A stretch of DNA of 64,000 bases, taken from positions 2,852,001 through 2,916,000 of the forward strand of contig CAVPVD010000007.1 of assembly GCA_963709155.1 (NCBI GenBank), in the 5' to 3' direction. Shown in pieces: positions 17,364-25,811 of this stretch. The first letter of the stretch is position 1. The number at the start of each line of letters is the position of its first letter. The position numbers and the translations under genes are program-made. The DNA is from Bog-159 sp963709155. Lineage in GTDB: Bacteria; Acidobacteriota; Terriglobia; Bryobacterales; Bryobacteraceae. Below the pieces are notes generated by a model, which was not told where the DNA came from, did not search any database, and saw only the letters and a list, made by a program, of their open reading frames with translations.

Positions 17364-19604
17364 TCAGTTCTGGATGCGCTCCACATCGCGCACGCCCGAG
17401 ATGCGGCGCATGGCGCCCAGTAGTTTCTCCAGGTGCTTTTTATCGCGCACGTCGAGGGTCATCTCCACCATAGCGCCGTCCGTCTCGGTCTCGGTCTTGG
17501 CTTCCAGACTGCGGATATTCGTATTTTCGTCGGATAGCAAGGAGGTCAGTTGCGCCAGCATGCCGGGACGGTCGTCGGTCTGGATCACGATCTTCACCGG
17601 GAAGGCGTCCGAGGCGCTGCGCGCCCACTCCACTTCGATTTTGCGCTCCACGTCGTACATCAGATTTTGCACGTTGCTGCAGACCTTGGAGTGTACCGCC
17701 ACGCCCTTGCCGCGCGTGACGTAACCGACGATGCCTTCGCCGCGGATGGGATTGCAGCACTTGGCGCGATAGACCAGTAGATCGTCCATGCCCTTCACGC
17801 GAATCACCGCATCGCCGTCCGGACCGCGCGGCATGCCCGGTGTGGGCGGAGCGGTTTCCGGCTGCGGCGCGGGCGCTTTGGACACCTCGGCCGGCTCCGG
17901 CAGCACCTGCCCGGGGGCCAGTTTCTGCAGCACCTGGCGCGCCGAGTACTTGCCATAGCCCAGGGCGGCATGCAGGTCTTCGATCTTGCCGTACCCGTAG
18001 TCGCCCGCCACGTTTTCGAGGCTGCTCTTCGATACTTTTCCCAGTTGCACGCCCAGCCGGCGGGCTTCCTTCTCCAGGTACTTCTCGCCGATCTCGATGG
18101 CCTTGATCCGCTCGCTGGTGTTGATGACGTGCTTGATCTTGTTGCGCGCGCGCGCCGTCTTCACCAGCGTCAGCCAGTCCTTGCTGGGAAGGTGGCCCGC
18201 CTGCGTCATGATCTCGACAATGTCGCCGTTGCGCAGCGCATAGCGCAGCGGTACGATGCGGCCGTTCACCTTGGCGCCCACGCAAGTCTGGCCCACGTCG
18301 GAGTGAATGGTGTAAGCGAAATCGATGGGCGTCGCATCGCGGGGCAGCACGATCACTTTGCCGCGCGGCGTGAAAGTGTAGACTTCCTCGGGGTAAAGGT
18401 CCACCTTCAGGGTGGACATAAACTCGCCCGGGTCCTGCATGTCGCGCTGCCACTCCACCAGGTGGCGCAGCCACGCGATGCGCTGATCGTCCGGCGCGGG
18501 GCCTTTCTTGCCTTCCTTGTATTTCCAGTGCGCCGCGATGCCTTCTTCGGCGATGCGATGCATCTCCTCGGTCCGGATCTGCACTTCGAAGTGCTGGCCG
18601 TGCGGGCCGACCACGGACGTGTGCAGCGACTGGTAGAGATTGGGGCGCGGGATAGCGATGAAGTCCTTGATGCGCCCCGGGATGGGGCGCCACTCGTTGT
18701 GGATCACCCCCAGCGCGGCGTAGCAGTTCTTTACGGAGTCCGTGACGATGCGCAGCGCCATCAGGTCGTAGACCTGGTCGATCGCGATCTTCTGGCGCTT
18801 GAGTTTCTGATAGACGGAATACGGGCGCTTCAAGCGGCCTTCCACGCGCGCGGGAATGCCTTCGCGGCGCAGTTCGCTTTCCACGGTGGTGCGGATCTCG
18901 TTCAGGAATTCTTCGTTGGAGTGGCGTTTCGATTCGATGGTCTGGACGATCTCTTCAAAGGCTTCGGGGTCCAGGTGGCGGAAGGCCAGGTCTTCCAGTT
19001 CGCCGCGCACCTTGCCCATTCCCAGGCGGTGCGCGATGGGAGCGTAGATTTCGATGGTTTCGGTGGCCACGTGCGCGCGCCGCTCGGCGCTCAAGTAGCC
19101 GAGTGTGCGCATGTTGTGCAGACGATCTGCAAGCTTTACGATGATCACCCGGATATCGTCCACCATGGCCAGCAGCATCTTGCGGAAGCTCTCGGCCTGG
19201 CGCTCCTCGGCATTGAAGATGTCCAGCTTGCTGAGCTTGGTGACGCCGTCCACGCAGCGGGCCACCTCGTCGCCAAAACCCTTGCGGATTTCGTCGGGGG
19301 TCATGCGGGTGTCTTCGACGAGGTCGTGGAGCAGGCCGGTTTCGATGGTCACCAGGTCCATGCGCATGCCGGCCAGGATGTGGGCCACCATCAGCGGGTG
19401 TACCATGTAGGGCTCGCCGGACTGGCGCAATTGTCCTTTGTGCAGTTCGGTGGCCGTGCGAAACGCCTTCTCGACGGGGGCCAGGTCGTCGCGCGGGCGG
19501 TATTCGCGGATCTTGACTTCCAGTTCCTGGAACAACTGCTCGATGCGGTCGGGGGGCGGGGACACGGATGGCACTTCGGTGACGCTGGATACTTCTGGGA
19601 ACAC
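17364..19604 (-). CDS. rel: Bifunctional (p)ppGpp synthetase/hydrolase
   Basis: 746 residues, full Rel/SpoT length. Domains in order: HD hydrolase (TGLLHDLVEDTRMTPDEI near residue 90, then IVKLADRLHNMRTL), ppGpp synthetase (YDLMALRIVTDSVKNCY, GRIKDFIAIPRPNLYQSLHT, FEVQIRTEEMH), TGS (VYTFTPRGKVIVLPRDATPIDFAY), a zinc-finger-like stretch (CCNPIRGEGIVGYVTRGKG) and a C-terminal ACT domain. The intact HD motif suggests it both makes and degrades the alarmone. The start is GTG 19604. It controls the stringent response in the cytoplasm, at the ribosome. Confidence 0.95.
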   Translation of the reverse strand: MFPEVSSVTEVPSVSPPPDRIEQLFQELEVKIREYRPRDDLAPVEKAFRTATELHKGQLRQSGEPYMVHPLMVAHILAGMRMDLVTIETGLLHDLVEDTRMTPDEIRKGFGDEVARCVDGVTKLSKLDIFNAEERQAESFRKMLLAMVDDIRVIIVKLADRLHNMRTLGYLSAERRAHVATETIEIYAPIAHRLGMGKVRGELEDLAFRHLDPEAFEEIVQTIESKRHSNEEFLNEIRTTVESELRREGIPARVEGRLKRPYSVYQKLKRQKIAIDQVYDLMALRIVTDSVKNCYAALGVIHNEWRPIPGRIKDFIAIPRPNLYQSLHTSVVGPHGQHFEVQIRTEEMHRIAEEGIAAHWKYKEGKKGPAPDDQRIAWLRHLVEWQRDMQDPGEFMSTLKVDLYPEEVYTFTPRGKVIVLPRDATPIDFAYTIHSDVGQTCVGAKVNGRIVPLRYALRNGDIVEIMTQAGHLPSKDWLTLVKTARARNKIKHVINTSERIKAIEIGEKYLEKEARRLGVQLGKVSKSSLENVAGDYGYGKIEDLHAALGYGKYSARQVLQKLAPGQVLPEPAEVSKAPAPQPETAPPTPGMPRGPDGDAVIRVKGMDDLLVYRAKCCNPIRGEGIVGYVTRGKGVAVHSKVCSNVQNLMYDVERKIEVEWARSASDAFPVKIVIQTDDRPGMLAQLTSLLSDENTNIRSLEAKTETETDGAMVEMTLDVRDKKHLEKLLGAMRRISGVRDVERIQN

Positions 19605-19710
19605 TACTTTGATTGTAGCTGAGACGGAAGGACTCTAACGGGTTTGGGGGCGGCCCTTGAGGCGCGGCCCTGATTCCGGTTTTTGCTAGGATAATAGAAA
19701 GCGCCGTTTT

Positions 19711-19787
19711 GGGCGGTTAGCTCAGTCGGTTAGAGCGCCTGCCTTACAAGCAGGAGGTCCGCGGTTCGAGCCCGCGACCGCCCACCA
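19711..19787 (+). tRNA. tRNA-Val (TAC anticodon)
   Basis: The cloverleaf is clear: acceptor GGGCGGT pairs with ACCGCCC, D-stem GCTC, anticodon loop CTTACAA with TAC, T-loop GGTTCGAGCC, CCA encoded at 19785-19787. A VapBC module begins 100 bp downstream. Confidence 0.96.
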
Positions 19788-19886
19788 TTTTTCAAAGACT
19801 TACAGCACCTTGCGGCCAAGGTTAGTGTCATTTAGTATCAAAACCCTTCAATTTCATGCGGGGATCTCTTGGCGACCTCAAGGTTG

Positions 19887-20291
19887 TCATCCGGAAAGAA
19901 GGGCCACCCCTTCGCTAGCCGCTACCCTTCGCAGGTCGCCGTCAAGCGTCGCAAGAGGTAAGCCCTCCCGTTGCGCCAACTCCAGATAAGCCGAATCGTA
20001 TACCGAGAGCCGGTGGATTCGAGCCAGGCGCAAGACCGCATGTTCGTCCGGGAGTCGGTCAATGCGCACGCGAAGCCGCGCAAGGTGAAGCAGAAAGGCA
20101 GCCGTGTCGGGTTCCGTGATGCGTCGGCGCCGTTCATTCACAACCAAGATATTGCGCAGCTCAAACCACCACAAACTGGGCACGACAGCCCCGGTGGTGC
20201 GCATTTGCTGGAAAGCCAGATGTGCATCCGGGTGGTCTTCGTCCTGAAAAGCCCAGCACGCGGTTACAGATGCATCGAGTACGAAAGCCAT
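19887..20291 (-). CDS. VapC-type PIN-domain toxin RNase
   Basis: 134 residues, typical VapC length. The four conserved acidic positions of the PIN nuclease are visible: Asp in MAFVLDASV, Glu in LWWFELRNIL, Asp in LSVYDSAYLELA and Asp in LATLDGDLRR. PIN toxins cleave tRNA or other RNA in a Mg-dependent way and are neutralised by the antitoxin encoded just upstream. The start codon shares one base with the antitoxin stop (TGATG), so expression is coupled. It lies close to the 3' side of tRNA-Val, convergent with it. Confidence 0.9.
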   Translation of the reverse strand: MAFVLDASVTACWAFQDEDHPDAHLAFQQMRTTGAVVPSLWWFELRNILVVNERRRRITEPDTAAFLLHLARLRVRIDRLPDEHAVLRLARIHRLSVYDSAYLELAQREGLPLATLDGDLRRVAASEGVALLSG

Positions 20292-20536
20292 CAGAACTTG
20301 CGTCCTTCGTCGCGGGCCGACAACAGTTCCTGAAAGGTAATTCTGCCGGTACGTTGGCGAAGGTCCCGGATGCCAGCCAGAGCTTTATCGATTTCTTCCT
20401 GATGCCGGTCCACCTCGGGCACAATCCGGGCGATCCGGCGCCCGTGGCGGGTGATGATCAGTGTTTCGCCCCGTTCCACATCATTGAGGAGTTCGGGAAG
20501 ATGAACCTTCGCTTCTGAAGCTTGAATTTCTCTCAT
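20291..20536 (-). CDS. Phd/YefM-type antitoxin of VapC
   Basis: 81 residues from ATG 20536. MREIQASEAKVHLPELLNDVERGETLIITRHGR is the Phd/YefM DNA-binding and dimerisation domain; the C-terminal tail, containing GRITFQELLSARDEG, should wrap the toxin. A TTG nine bases further upstream is in frame but unlikely. Two palindromes lie directly upstream and would let the antitoxin repress its own operon. Position and overlap with the PIN gene make the pair secure. Confidence 0.88.
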   Translation of the reverse strand: MREIQASEAKVHLPELLNDVERGETLIITRHGRRIARIVPEVDRHQEEIDKALAGIRDLRQRTGRITFQELLSARDEGRKF

Positions 20537-20540
20537 TTTT

Positions 20541-20554
20541 ATCAACTGGTTGAT
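20541..20554. promoter_or_regulatory. Palindrome next to the antitoxin start (possible operator)
   Basis: ATCAAC-TG-GTTGAT, a perfect 6-bp-arm inverted repeat ending five bases before the antitoxin ATG on the minus strand. Phd/VapB antitoxins usually bind such sites to repress their own genes. Confidence 0.5.
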
Positions 20555-20565
20555 TCGATCGGTCC

Positions 20566-20580
20566 ACTATACAGTATAGT
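20566..20580. promoter_or_regulatory. Second palindrome upstream of vapBC (possible operator/-10 overlap)
   Basis: ACTATAC-A-GTATAGT, a perfect inverted repeat with 7-bp arms. It is AT-rich and could overlap the -10 box of the toxin-antitoxin promoter. It differs in sequence from the nearer palindrome at 20541-20554. Confidence 0.5.
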
Positions 20581-20638
20581 AGATAGTGGTCGCTACCGCG
20601 AAGGATCAACTGGCGCTAAGATTGAATCGCCCGGGGGC

Positions 20639-20644
20639 TATAAT
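20639..20644 (+). promoter_or_regulatory. Possible -10 box for the sigma factor gene
   Basis: TATAAT, 16 bases before the ATG at 20661, which would give a very short leader. No good -35 hexamer is seen at the right spacing. Confidence 0.3.
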
Positions 20645-20660
20645 AGATCCACATTAGGCG

Positions 20661-21230
20661 ATGCGGTCGAGCGACCATAATGTGACGCAGCTTCTGGCGG
20701 CATGGCGCCAAGGTGATGCGGGCGCGCTCGATCGGTTGATGCCCTTGGTCTACGCGCACCTTCAGGCCCTGGCCCGCCACCATTTGAGCGGAGAACGCCC
20801 TGGGCACACCCTCCCTGCCACCGCTTTGGTGCACGAAGCTTACCTCAAACTGGTGGACGTGAATGTCGACTGGCAGGACCGCGGGCACTTCTTCGCAATC
20901 GCGGCCAGGACCATGCGTCGCATTTTGGTCGACCACGCAAAGTCCCGGCACTCCGCGCGGCGAGGCGGCGGCAGCCCGGTTCTGCCGATTGAAGAGATCG
21001 CAGTGGTCGGCGTGGAGCCGCCGCCTCAGATCGTAGATCTTAACGATGCGCTAAACCGGTTGGAAGCGGTAGATGAGCGCAAGAGCCGGATTGTCGATTT
21101 GATCTACTTCGGTGGACTCAGCCAGGAAGAAACAGCCGCCGCTCTCGACATCTCGCCGGCAACGGTCTTCCGGGACCTCAATTTTGCCAAGGCCTGGCTG
21201 GTCCGCGAACTCGGCGATCCGGCAGCATGA
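20661..21230 (+). CDS. ECF-like sigma factor of the kinase-associated group
   Basis: 189 residues. VTQLLAAWRQGDAGALDRLMPLVYAHL and GHTLPATALVHEAYLKL are hallmarks of the sigma-70 subgroup found widely in Acidobacteria and Planctomycetes (TIGR02999 type). GHFFAIAARTMRRILVDHAK lies in region 2, and GGLSQEETAAALDISPATVFRDLNFAKAWL is the region 4 helix-turn-helix. These sigma factors usually sit beside a Ser/Thr kinase and lack a zinc anti-sigma, which fits the convergent kinase gene ending 18 bp away. Regulation by phosphorylation is likely but inferred. Confidence 0.88.
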   Translation: MRSSDHNVTQLLAAWRQGDAGALDRLMPLVYAHLQALARHHLSGERPGHTLPATALVHEAYLKLVDVNVDWQDRGHFFAIAARTMRRILVDHAKSRHSARRGGGSPVLPIEEIAVVGVEPPPQIVDLNDALNRLEAVDERKSRIVDLIYFGGLSQEETAAALDISPATVFRDLNFAKAWLVRELGDPAA

Positions 21231-21248
21231 AATCCGGGCGATCATAAG

Positions 21249-23909
21249 TTACGGTTTCGATTCCGGCCCCGGCTGGCGGCCGCCCGCTCGACTGCACACT
21301 TCCAGGTCCTTCCCCACCCTGGCGGGGGTCTCCGCGTATTCGACCGAGAGCGCGCCCGCCTTCCGGAGGGGTTCGAAATAGCTCAGGCTGGTGGCGAAGG
21401 CGTCGCGGCACGCTTTCCACTGGCCTTCGGCCAGCAGCGCTCTGCCCAAAATCCCGTAGGCATTCGCCTGGCGCACGAGAATGGCGGCGTTGGCGGGATC
21501 CTGTTGCAGCAGGGGAGCGCGCATCTGGATGGCCTGGCGCGATTCCGCCTCCGCCTGGCGGGGAAGTCCCGTGGCCAGCCAATATTCGGCATAGCTCTGG
21601 TCTCCGCTAGCCAAATCCAGCCGCGCCCGGGTGTCTTCCGGATGTTCGCGGAGCAGGCCTTCCCGAATCCGTAGCGATTGCTCGATGGCCTGCTGGGCGC
21701 CGGGAAAATCTTTGCGCGCCAGGCGCGTGAGGCCGACATCGTTGTAAATAATGCCCAGATAGCGCTGGGTTTCGCGGTCGTTCGGATCGGCGGCGGCCGC
21801 GGCGCGAAACCACGCCAGGGCGTTGTCTTGCAAGCCATCCGCGATTTTGTTGCGACCCTGGAATCTCATGACGACAGATTGCTTCAGAAACACCGCCGCC
21901 AGCAGAGTCTGGCTCCGGAGGTCGTTAGGGCGCCGGCGGATCAGGTCTTCGAAGAGGCTTTGGGCTTTGGAATATGCCAGTAACGCCTGCTCCGGCTGTT
22001 TCAGATTCACTTTCGCCGTCACTCCCCCGAGCGCATCCGCCAACTCATCGTAGGTCCAGGCCAAGTCGAGTTGAAGGTCGAAGTCTTTGGCGTCCGCGCG
22101 CACCAGTTGCTCGCGCAGAGCGATGGCTTTGTGGAAACTCTCGGCCGCCGCCGCGGGGTCGCCTGCCTGCAACCGCTTGGCGCCCAGGCCAAACAGAAGC
22201 GCCGCGGTTTCGCGGACGGCATCTCCGCGCGCCTGGGCCGCGGGGGGAAGGTTGGTAAGAATATCCAGGCCCTGGCGGGCGATGGTTTCATATTCGGCGG
22301 GGTTCTTAGAAACCTCATCCACGGCCTCCGCCAGCCTGCCCAAACCGAAGGCCAGCTGAATGCGCTGCTCCACGGAGGGCGATGCGCGAATGAGCTGCCC
22401 GCGTAACAGGTTCGCCTTGCGGATGCTTTGTATGGCTCCGGGGATGTCGCGCAAGCTGGGCAGTCCGGCGTGGTACTGGATATCGGCAATCCGCAGGTAT
22501 CCATCAGCCAACTCCGCCTGGAGGGAGTGGTCGTTGGGAGCGTCTTTGGCCAGTTCGTCCAGATAGCGCAGGCCGCGCTCGACTAACAGCTTCCGCGCGC
22601 CGATGGACCCGGGGAGGTCGCGGACCGCGTCGTGGAACTCGAAGAGGAAACTGGTCGCCATATCGCGTACTTGAGCGGCCCGGCGCATGGTGCGAGCCTG
22701 CTCCGCCCGCAGAGACAAGATCCAACTCAAGATTAGAGCCGAGGCGACCAGCCCCGCGGCCACGGCCCATTTATTCCGGCGCAGAAATTTGCCGGCGCGG
22801 TACTGCCGGGAGCCGGCGGCGGCCATGACAGGATAGCCGGAAAGGTGGCGGCGAATATCCTCGGCAAGCGCATCCACGGATCGATAGCGGCTGGCCGGCT
22901 CCTTGCGCATGGCCTTAAGCGTAATGGCATCGAGCTCCCGGCCGATGGCACGCTTAGGCGGCGCGGCCGAACTGGGTTTGGGCGGTTCGCGGCCGCAAAT
23001 AGCCGCTTGCAGATTCAGCGGCGAGCCGCGATCCGCGGCGAAGGGGTACGATTCAGTGAGAAGCTCGTATAACAGCACGCCCAGCGAAAAAAGATCGCTG
23101 GCGATGGTCAGGCGCTCGCCGCGCAATTGCTCGGGGCTGGCATATTCCGGTGTCAGCAGGAGTTCGGTGGCGGAGGGCAGCGCGCCCGCGGCAGCTTCGC
23201 CAGTGGGCAGGAGTTTCGCGATGCCGAAATCCAGGAGTTTTACCATGCCCTCTTCCGTGACGAGTGTGTTCCCGGGTTTAATATCGCGATGCACGATCAG
23301 TTTGCGGTGCGCATGGGAGACGGCATCGCAAACCTGAAGGAACAGGCGTAAGCGCGCGGCGACCGGAAGATCGTGGTCCCGGCAATAGCGGTCGATGGTC
23401 ACCCCGGGTACGTACTCCATCACCAGGTACGGCTGCCCGGCGGACGTGGCTCCGCCATCGAGCAGGCGCGCGATGTTGGGATGGTCCAGGTCCGCCAGGA
23501 TTTGCCGTTCGGCGCGGAACCTCGCCAGCAGCGGTGTGGAATCCCATCCCGGCCGGACCAGCTTCACGGCCACCTGCCGGCGGAATTCGTCGTCGGCGCG
23601 CGCGGCCAGGAACACGATGCCCATGCCGCCCCGGCCCAGCAGCCGGATCACTTCATAAGCCCCGATGCGCTCGCCTAGTGCGGGTTCGGAAGCGGTGGAT
23701 TCGACCGCGTCGCGCACAGCCGAAGAGAGAACGCTGTCGGCTTCCACCGCATGCAACAGAGATTCGACCTGAGTGAGGAGCCAAGGTTGGCCGGCGCAGG
23801 CTTCCGTCAGAAACCCCGGCCGCGCATCGGCCGGCAGATCGCAGGCAGCTTGGAAGACTTCCTGCAGCCGGGCCCAATCCGCGCCCGTCAACAGTCTTTC
23901 AGGGCGCAT
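21249..23909 (-). CDS. Transmembrane Ser/Thr protein kinase with TPR-like sensor region
   Basis: 886 residues. An N-terminal region of about 80 residues precedes the kinase domain: glycine loop YEVIRLLGRGGMGIVFLA, VAVKLV, the catalytic loop IVHRDIKPGNTLV, DFGIAKLL and TPEYASPEQL, all intact. A membrane helix KWAVAAGLVASALILSWIL lies near residue 385. The outer part carries repeated helical pairs such as DPAAAAESFHKAIALREQL and DFPGAQQAIEQSLRIREGLL, of TPR type. The architecture is common in Acidobacteria next to a sigma factor of the group encoded at 20661. It probably senses an external or envelope cue and phosphorylates the sigma factor or other proteins. Confidence 0.9.
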   Translation of the reverse strand: MRPERLLTGADWARLQEVFQAACDLPADARPGFLTEACAGQPWLLTQVESLLHAVEADSVLSSAVRDAVESTASEPALGERIGAYEVIRLLGRGGMGIVFLAARADDEFRRQVAVKLVRPGWDSTPLLARFRAERQILADLDHPNIARLLDGGATSAGQPYLVMEYVPGVTIDRYCRDHDLPVAARLRLFLQVCDAVSHAHRKLIVHRDIKPGNTLVTEEGMVKLLDFGIAKLLPTGEAAAGALPSATELLLTPEYASPEQLRGERLTIASDLFSLGVLLYELLTESYPFAADRGSPLNLQAAICGREPPKPSSAAPPKRAIGRELDAITLKAMRKEPASRYRSVDALAEDIRRHLSGYPVMAAAGSRQYRAGKFLRRNKWAVAAGLVASALILSWILSLRAEQARTMRRAAQVRDMATSFLFEFHDAVRDLPGSIGARKLLVERGLRYLDELAKDAPNDHSLQAELADGYLRIADIQYHAGLPSLRDIPGAIQSIRKANLLRGQLIRASPSVEQRIQLAFGLGRLAEAVDEVSKNPAEYETIARQGLDILTNLPPAAQARGDAVRETAALLFGLGAKRLQAGDPAAAAESFHKAIALREQLVRADAKDFDLQLDLAWTYDELADALGGVTAKVNLKQPEQALLAYSKAQSLFEDLIRRRPNDLRSQTLLAAVFLKQSVVMRFQGRNKIADGLQDNALAWFRAAAAADPNDRETQRYLGIIYNDVGLTRLARKDFPGAQQAIEQSLRIREGLLREHPEDTRARLDLASGDQSYAEYWLATGLPRQAEAESRQAIQMRAPLLQQDPANAAILVRQANAYGILGRALLAEGQWKACRDAFATSLSYFEPLRKAGALSVEYAETPARVGKDLEVCSRAGGRQPGPESKP

Positions 23910-24071
23910 TTGGGGGGCTCGGGGCTTGGCGTAGCCATGCCTTGGCGATCTTCAAATCGCGGTGCACCGTGACTGGCCCAGCCGGGCACACAACAGATAG
24001 GTTACCAAAGCCGCAAATAGCGCACTAAACCGCACCGCGCCGAGCTTGCTCGAAACGCGATAATACAAGTG

Positions 24072-25472
24072 ATGCCAACCTCCCGTTCAGATGCGCTGGT
24101 GCTTTTCGGCGTGACGGGCGATCTCGCCCACAAGATGATCTTCCCCGCGCTCTATGCGATGGTCAAGCGAGGGAGCCTCACCGTCCCGGTAATCGGCGTC
24201 GCTCTCCCTAAATGGAGCATGGCGCGTTTGCATGGACGCGTGACGGACAGCATAAAACGATCGGGCGGGATCGATAACCAGCAGGCCCTCAAACATCTGC
24301 TGTCGTTGTTCAAATACGTGAGCGGCGATTATGAAGACCAGAATACGTTCGCGGCGATCAAAGAGGCGCTGGATAACGCGCGGCGCCCTGCGCACTACCT
24401 CGCTATCCCGCCATCGCTCTTCGAAATAGTGATCAAAGGACTGGGGGCCTCGAAATTGGCCGATCACGCGCGCGTCATTGTGGAAAAGCCGTTTGGACGG
24501 GACCTGGCCTCCGCGCGGGAACTCAACCGCGTGGCGAAGAGTGTGTTTCCGGAAGACTCTATTTTCCGCATCGATCACTTCCTGGGGAAGGAGGCGATCA
24601 TGAATATCCTCTATTTCCGCTTCGCCAATTCATTCCTGGAGCCGATCTGGAACCGCAACTTTGTGTCCAGCGTCCAGATCACCCTATCCGAGGATTTCGG
24701 GGTGAAGGGCCGGGGAGCGTTTTACGAGAGCGCCGGCTGCCTGCGCGACGTGATCGAGAACCATCTGTTTCAGGTGGTTGCGCTGCTTGCCATGGAACCC
24801 CCGGCCGAGAGAGACTATGGAGCCGTTCATAGGGAGAAGGCCAAGGTCCTCCGAGCCATGCGTCCTCTGAAGCGCGACGACTTGGTGCGCGGCCAGTATG
24901 CAGGGTACCGGAAAGAGCCGGGTGTGGCGAAGAACTCCGATGTAGAGACTTTCTGCGCCCTTCGGCTCTTCATCGACTCATGGCGTTGGGCGGGGGTCCC
25001 ATGGTTCCTGCGCTCCGGAAAATTCCTGTCCGAAACAGCGGCCGAGATCCTGGTGGAATTGAAGCCGCCGCCACAAAGGCTCTTCGCCGACTCCATGCCG
25101 GCGACGGGCAGGGGCAACTATCTGCGTTTCCGGTTCTCCCCCACCGCGGCCATCGCTCTCGCCGCTCGGGTGAAGACCGCCGGGAAGGAGTTCGTGGGGG
25201 AGCAGCGAGAGCTCTGCCTCTTGGAAGAACAGCCGGCAGAGGAAGCGCCCTATGAGCGCCTGTTGAGCGATGCCATGGCCGGCGATGGAGCGCTATTCAC
25301 CCGTGAGGACGCGGTCGAGGCCGCCTGGGCCGTGGTCCAGCCGGTCCTTAAGACGCACCATCGGGTTCGCCCCTACAAGCGCGGTAGTTGGGGACCGAAA
25401 GATGCGGACGCGATCATCGCCTCGCATGGAGGTTGGCACAATCCCGCAAGCAGCCAGGAATCCGGATGTTGA
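24072..25472 (+). CDS. zwf: Glucose-6-phosphate 1-dehydrogenase
   Basis: 466 residues from ATG 24072 (a GTG lies one codon upstream). It oxidises glucose-6-phosphate to 6-phosphogluconolactone with NADP, the first step of the oxidative pentose phosphate path. FGVTGDLAHKMIFPALYAM is the cofactor-binding start, VIVEKPFGRDLASA the middle, and IFRIDHFLGKEAIMNILYFRF contains the substrate-binding RIDHxLGK motif and catalytic His. Length is slightly short of the usual 480-510, mainly at the ends. No pgl or gnd gene is adjacent. Confidence 0.94.
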   Translation: MPTSRSDALVLFGVTGDLAHKMIFPALYAMVKRGSLTVPVIGVALPKWSMARLHGRVTDSIKRSGGIDNQQALKHLLSLFKYVSGDYEDQNTFAAIKEALDNARRPAHYLAIPPSLFEIVIKGLGASKLADHARVIVEKPFGRDLASARELNRVAKSVFPEDSIFRIDHFLGKEAIMNILYFRFANSFLEPIWNRNFVSSVQITLSEDFGVKGRGAFYESAGCLRDVIENHLFQVVALLAMEPPAERDYGAVHREKAKVLRAMRPLKRDDLVRGQYAGYRKEPGVAKNSDVETFCALRLFIDSWRWAGVPWFLRSGKFLSETAAEILVELKPPPQRLFADSMPATGRGNYLRFRFSPTAAIALAARVKTAGKEFVGEQRELCLLEEQPAEEAPYERLLSDAMAGDGALFTREDAVEAAWAVVQPVLKTHHRVRPYKRGSWGPKDADAIIASHGGWHNPASSQESGC

Positions 25473-25577
25473 GTCCGGTCCGGCAAGCTGGTGGCTCGTA
25501 AAGATCGGCACATTGGCGGTGAGCGGGTGTTCCGTTTTGCTCAGACACGCGTTGATCTTTGGCGGTACTTTTGAACC

Positions 25578-25796
25578 ATGGCCGCCCCCGCCCCCATCGC
25601 TTGCATGGAGAAGCGCCGCTTGATTATGCGGTTCACAGCAGCGATAGCGGAGTGCAACAAGCTCCAAAAAGAGCAAATCACAGCGCTGTTGCGCGGCGAC
25701 GGGTTCCTGCTGGAAACACAGATCGAAGAGGCTTTGGAGCGGAGAAATCAGACAAAGCACGCAGTGATCGAACACCAGCAGCAACATGGCTGCTAG
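25578..25796 (+). CDS. Small hypothetical protein
   Basis: 72 residues, or 63 if ATG 25605 is the start. The sequence is a likely helical hairpin: AAIAECNKLQKEQITALLRGD, then ETQIEEALERRNQTKHAVIEH ending QQQHGC. Codon use looks coding, and the pattern (LQKxQIxALxxGD ... ERRxxxKxAxxxHxxxHGC) resembles short conserved acidobacterial hypothetical proteins as I remember them. No function is known. The downstream permease gene converges on it 16 bp away. Confidence 0.55.
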   Translation: MAAPAPIACMEKRRLIMRFTAAIAECNKLQKEQITALLRGDGFLLETQIEEALERRNQTKHAVIEHQQQHGC

Positions 25797-25811
25797 AGCC
25801 TCCGGCAGGGT

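Noticed and set aside
17970..19622. Long open frame (550 codons) on the plus strand opposite rel
   Set aside because: It is antisense to a full, well-conserved Rel protein and is His/Ala/Asp-rich with no domain; high GC makes such shadow frames common.
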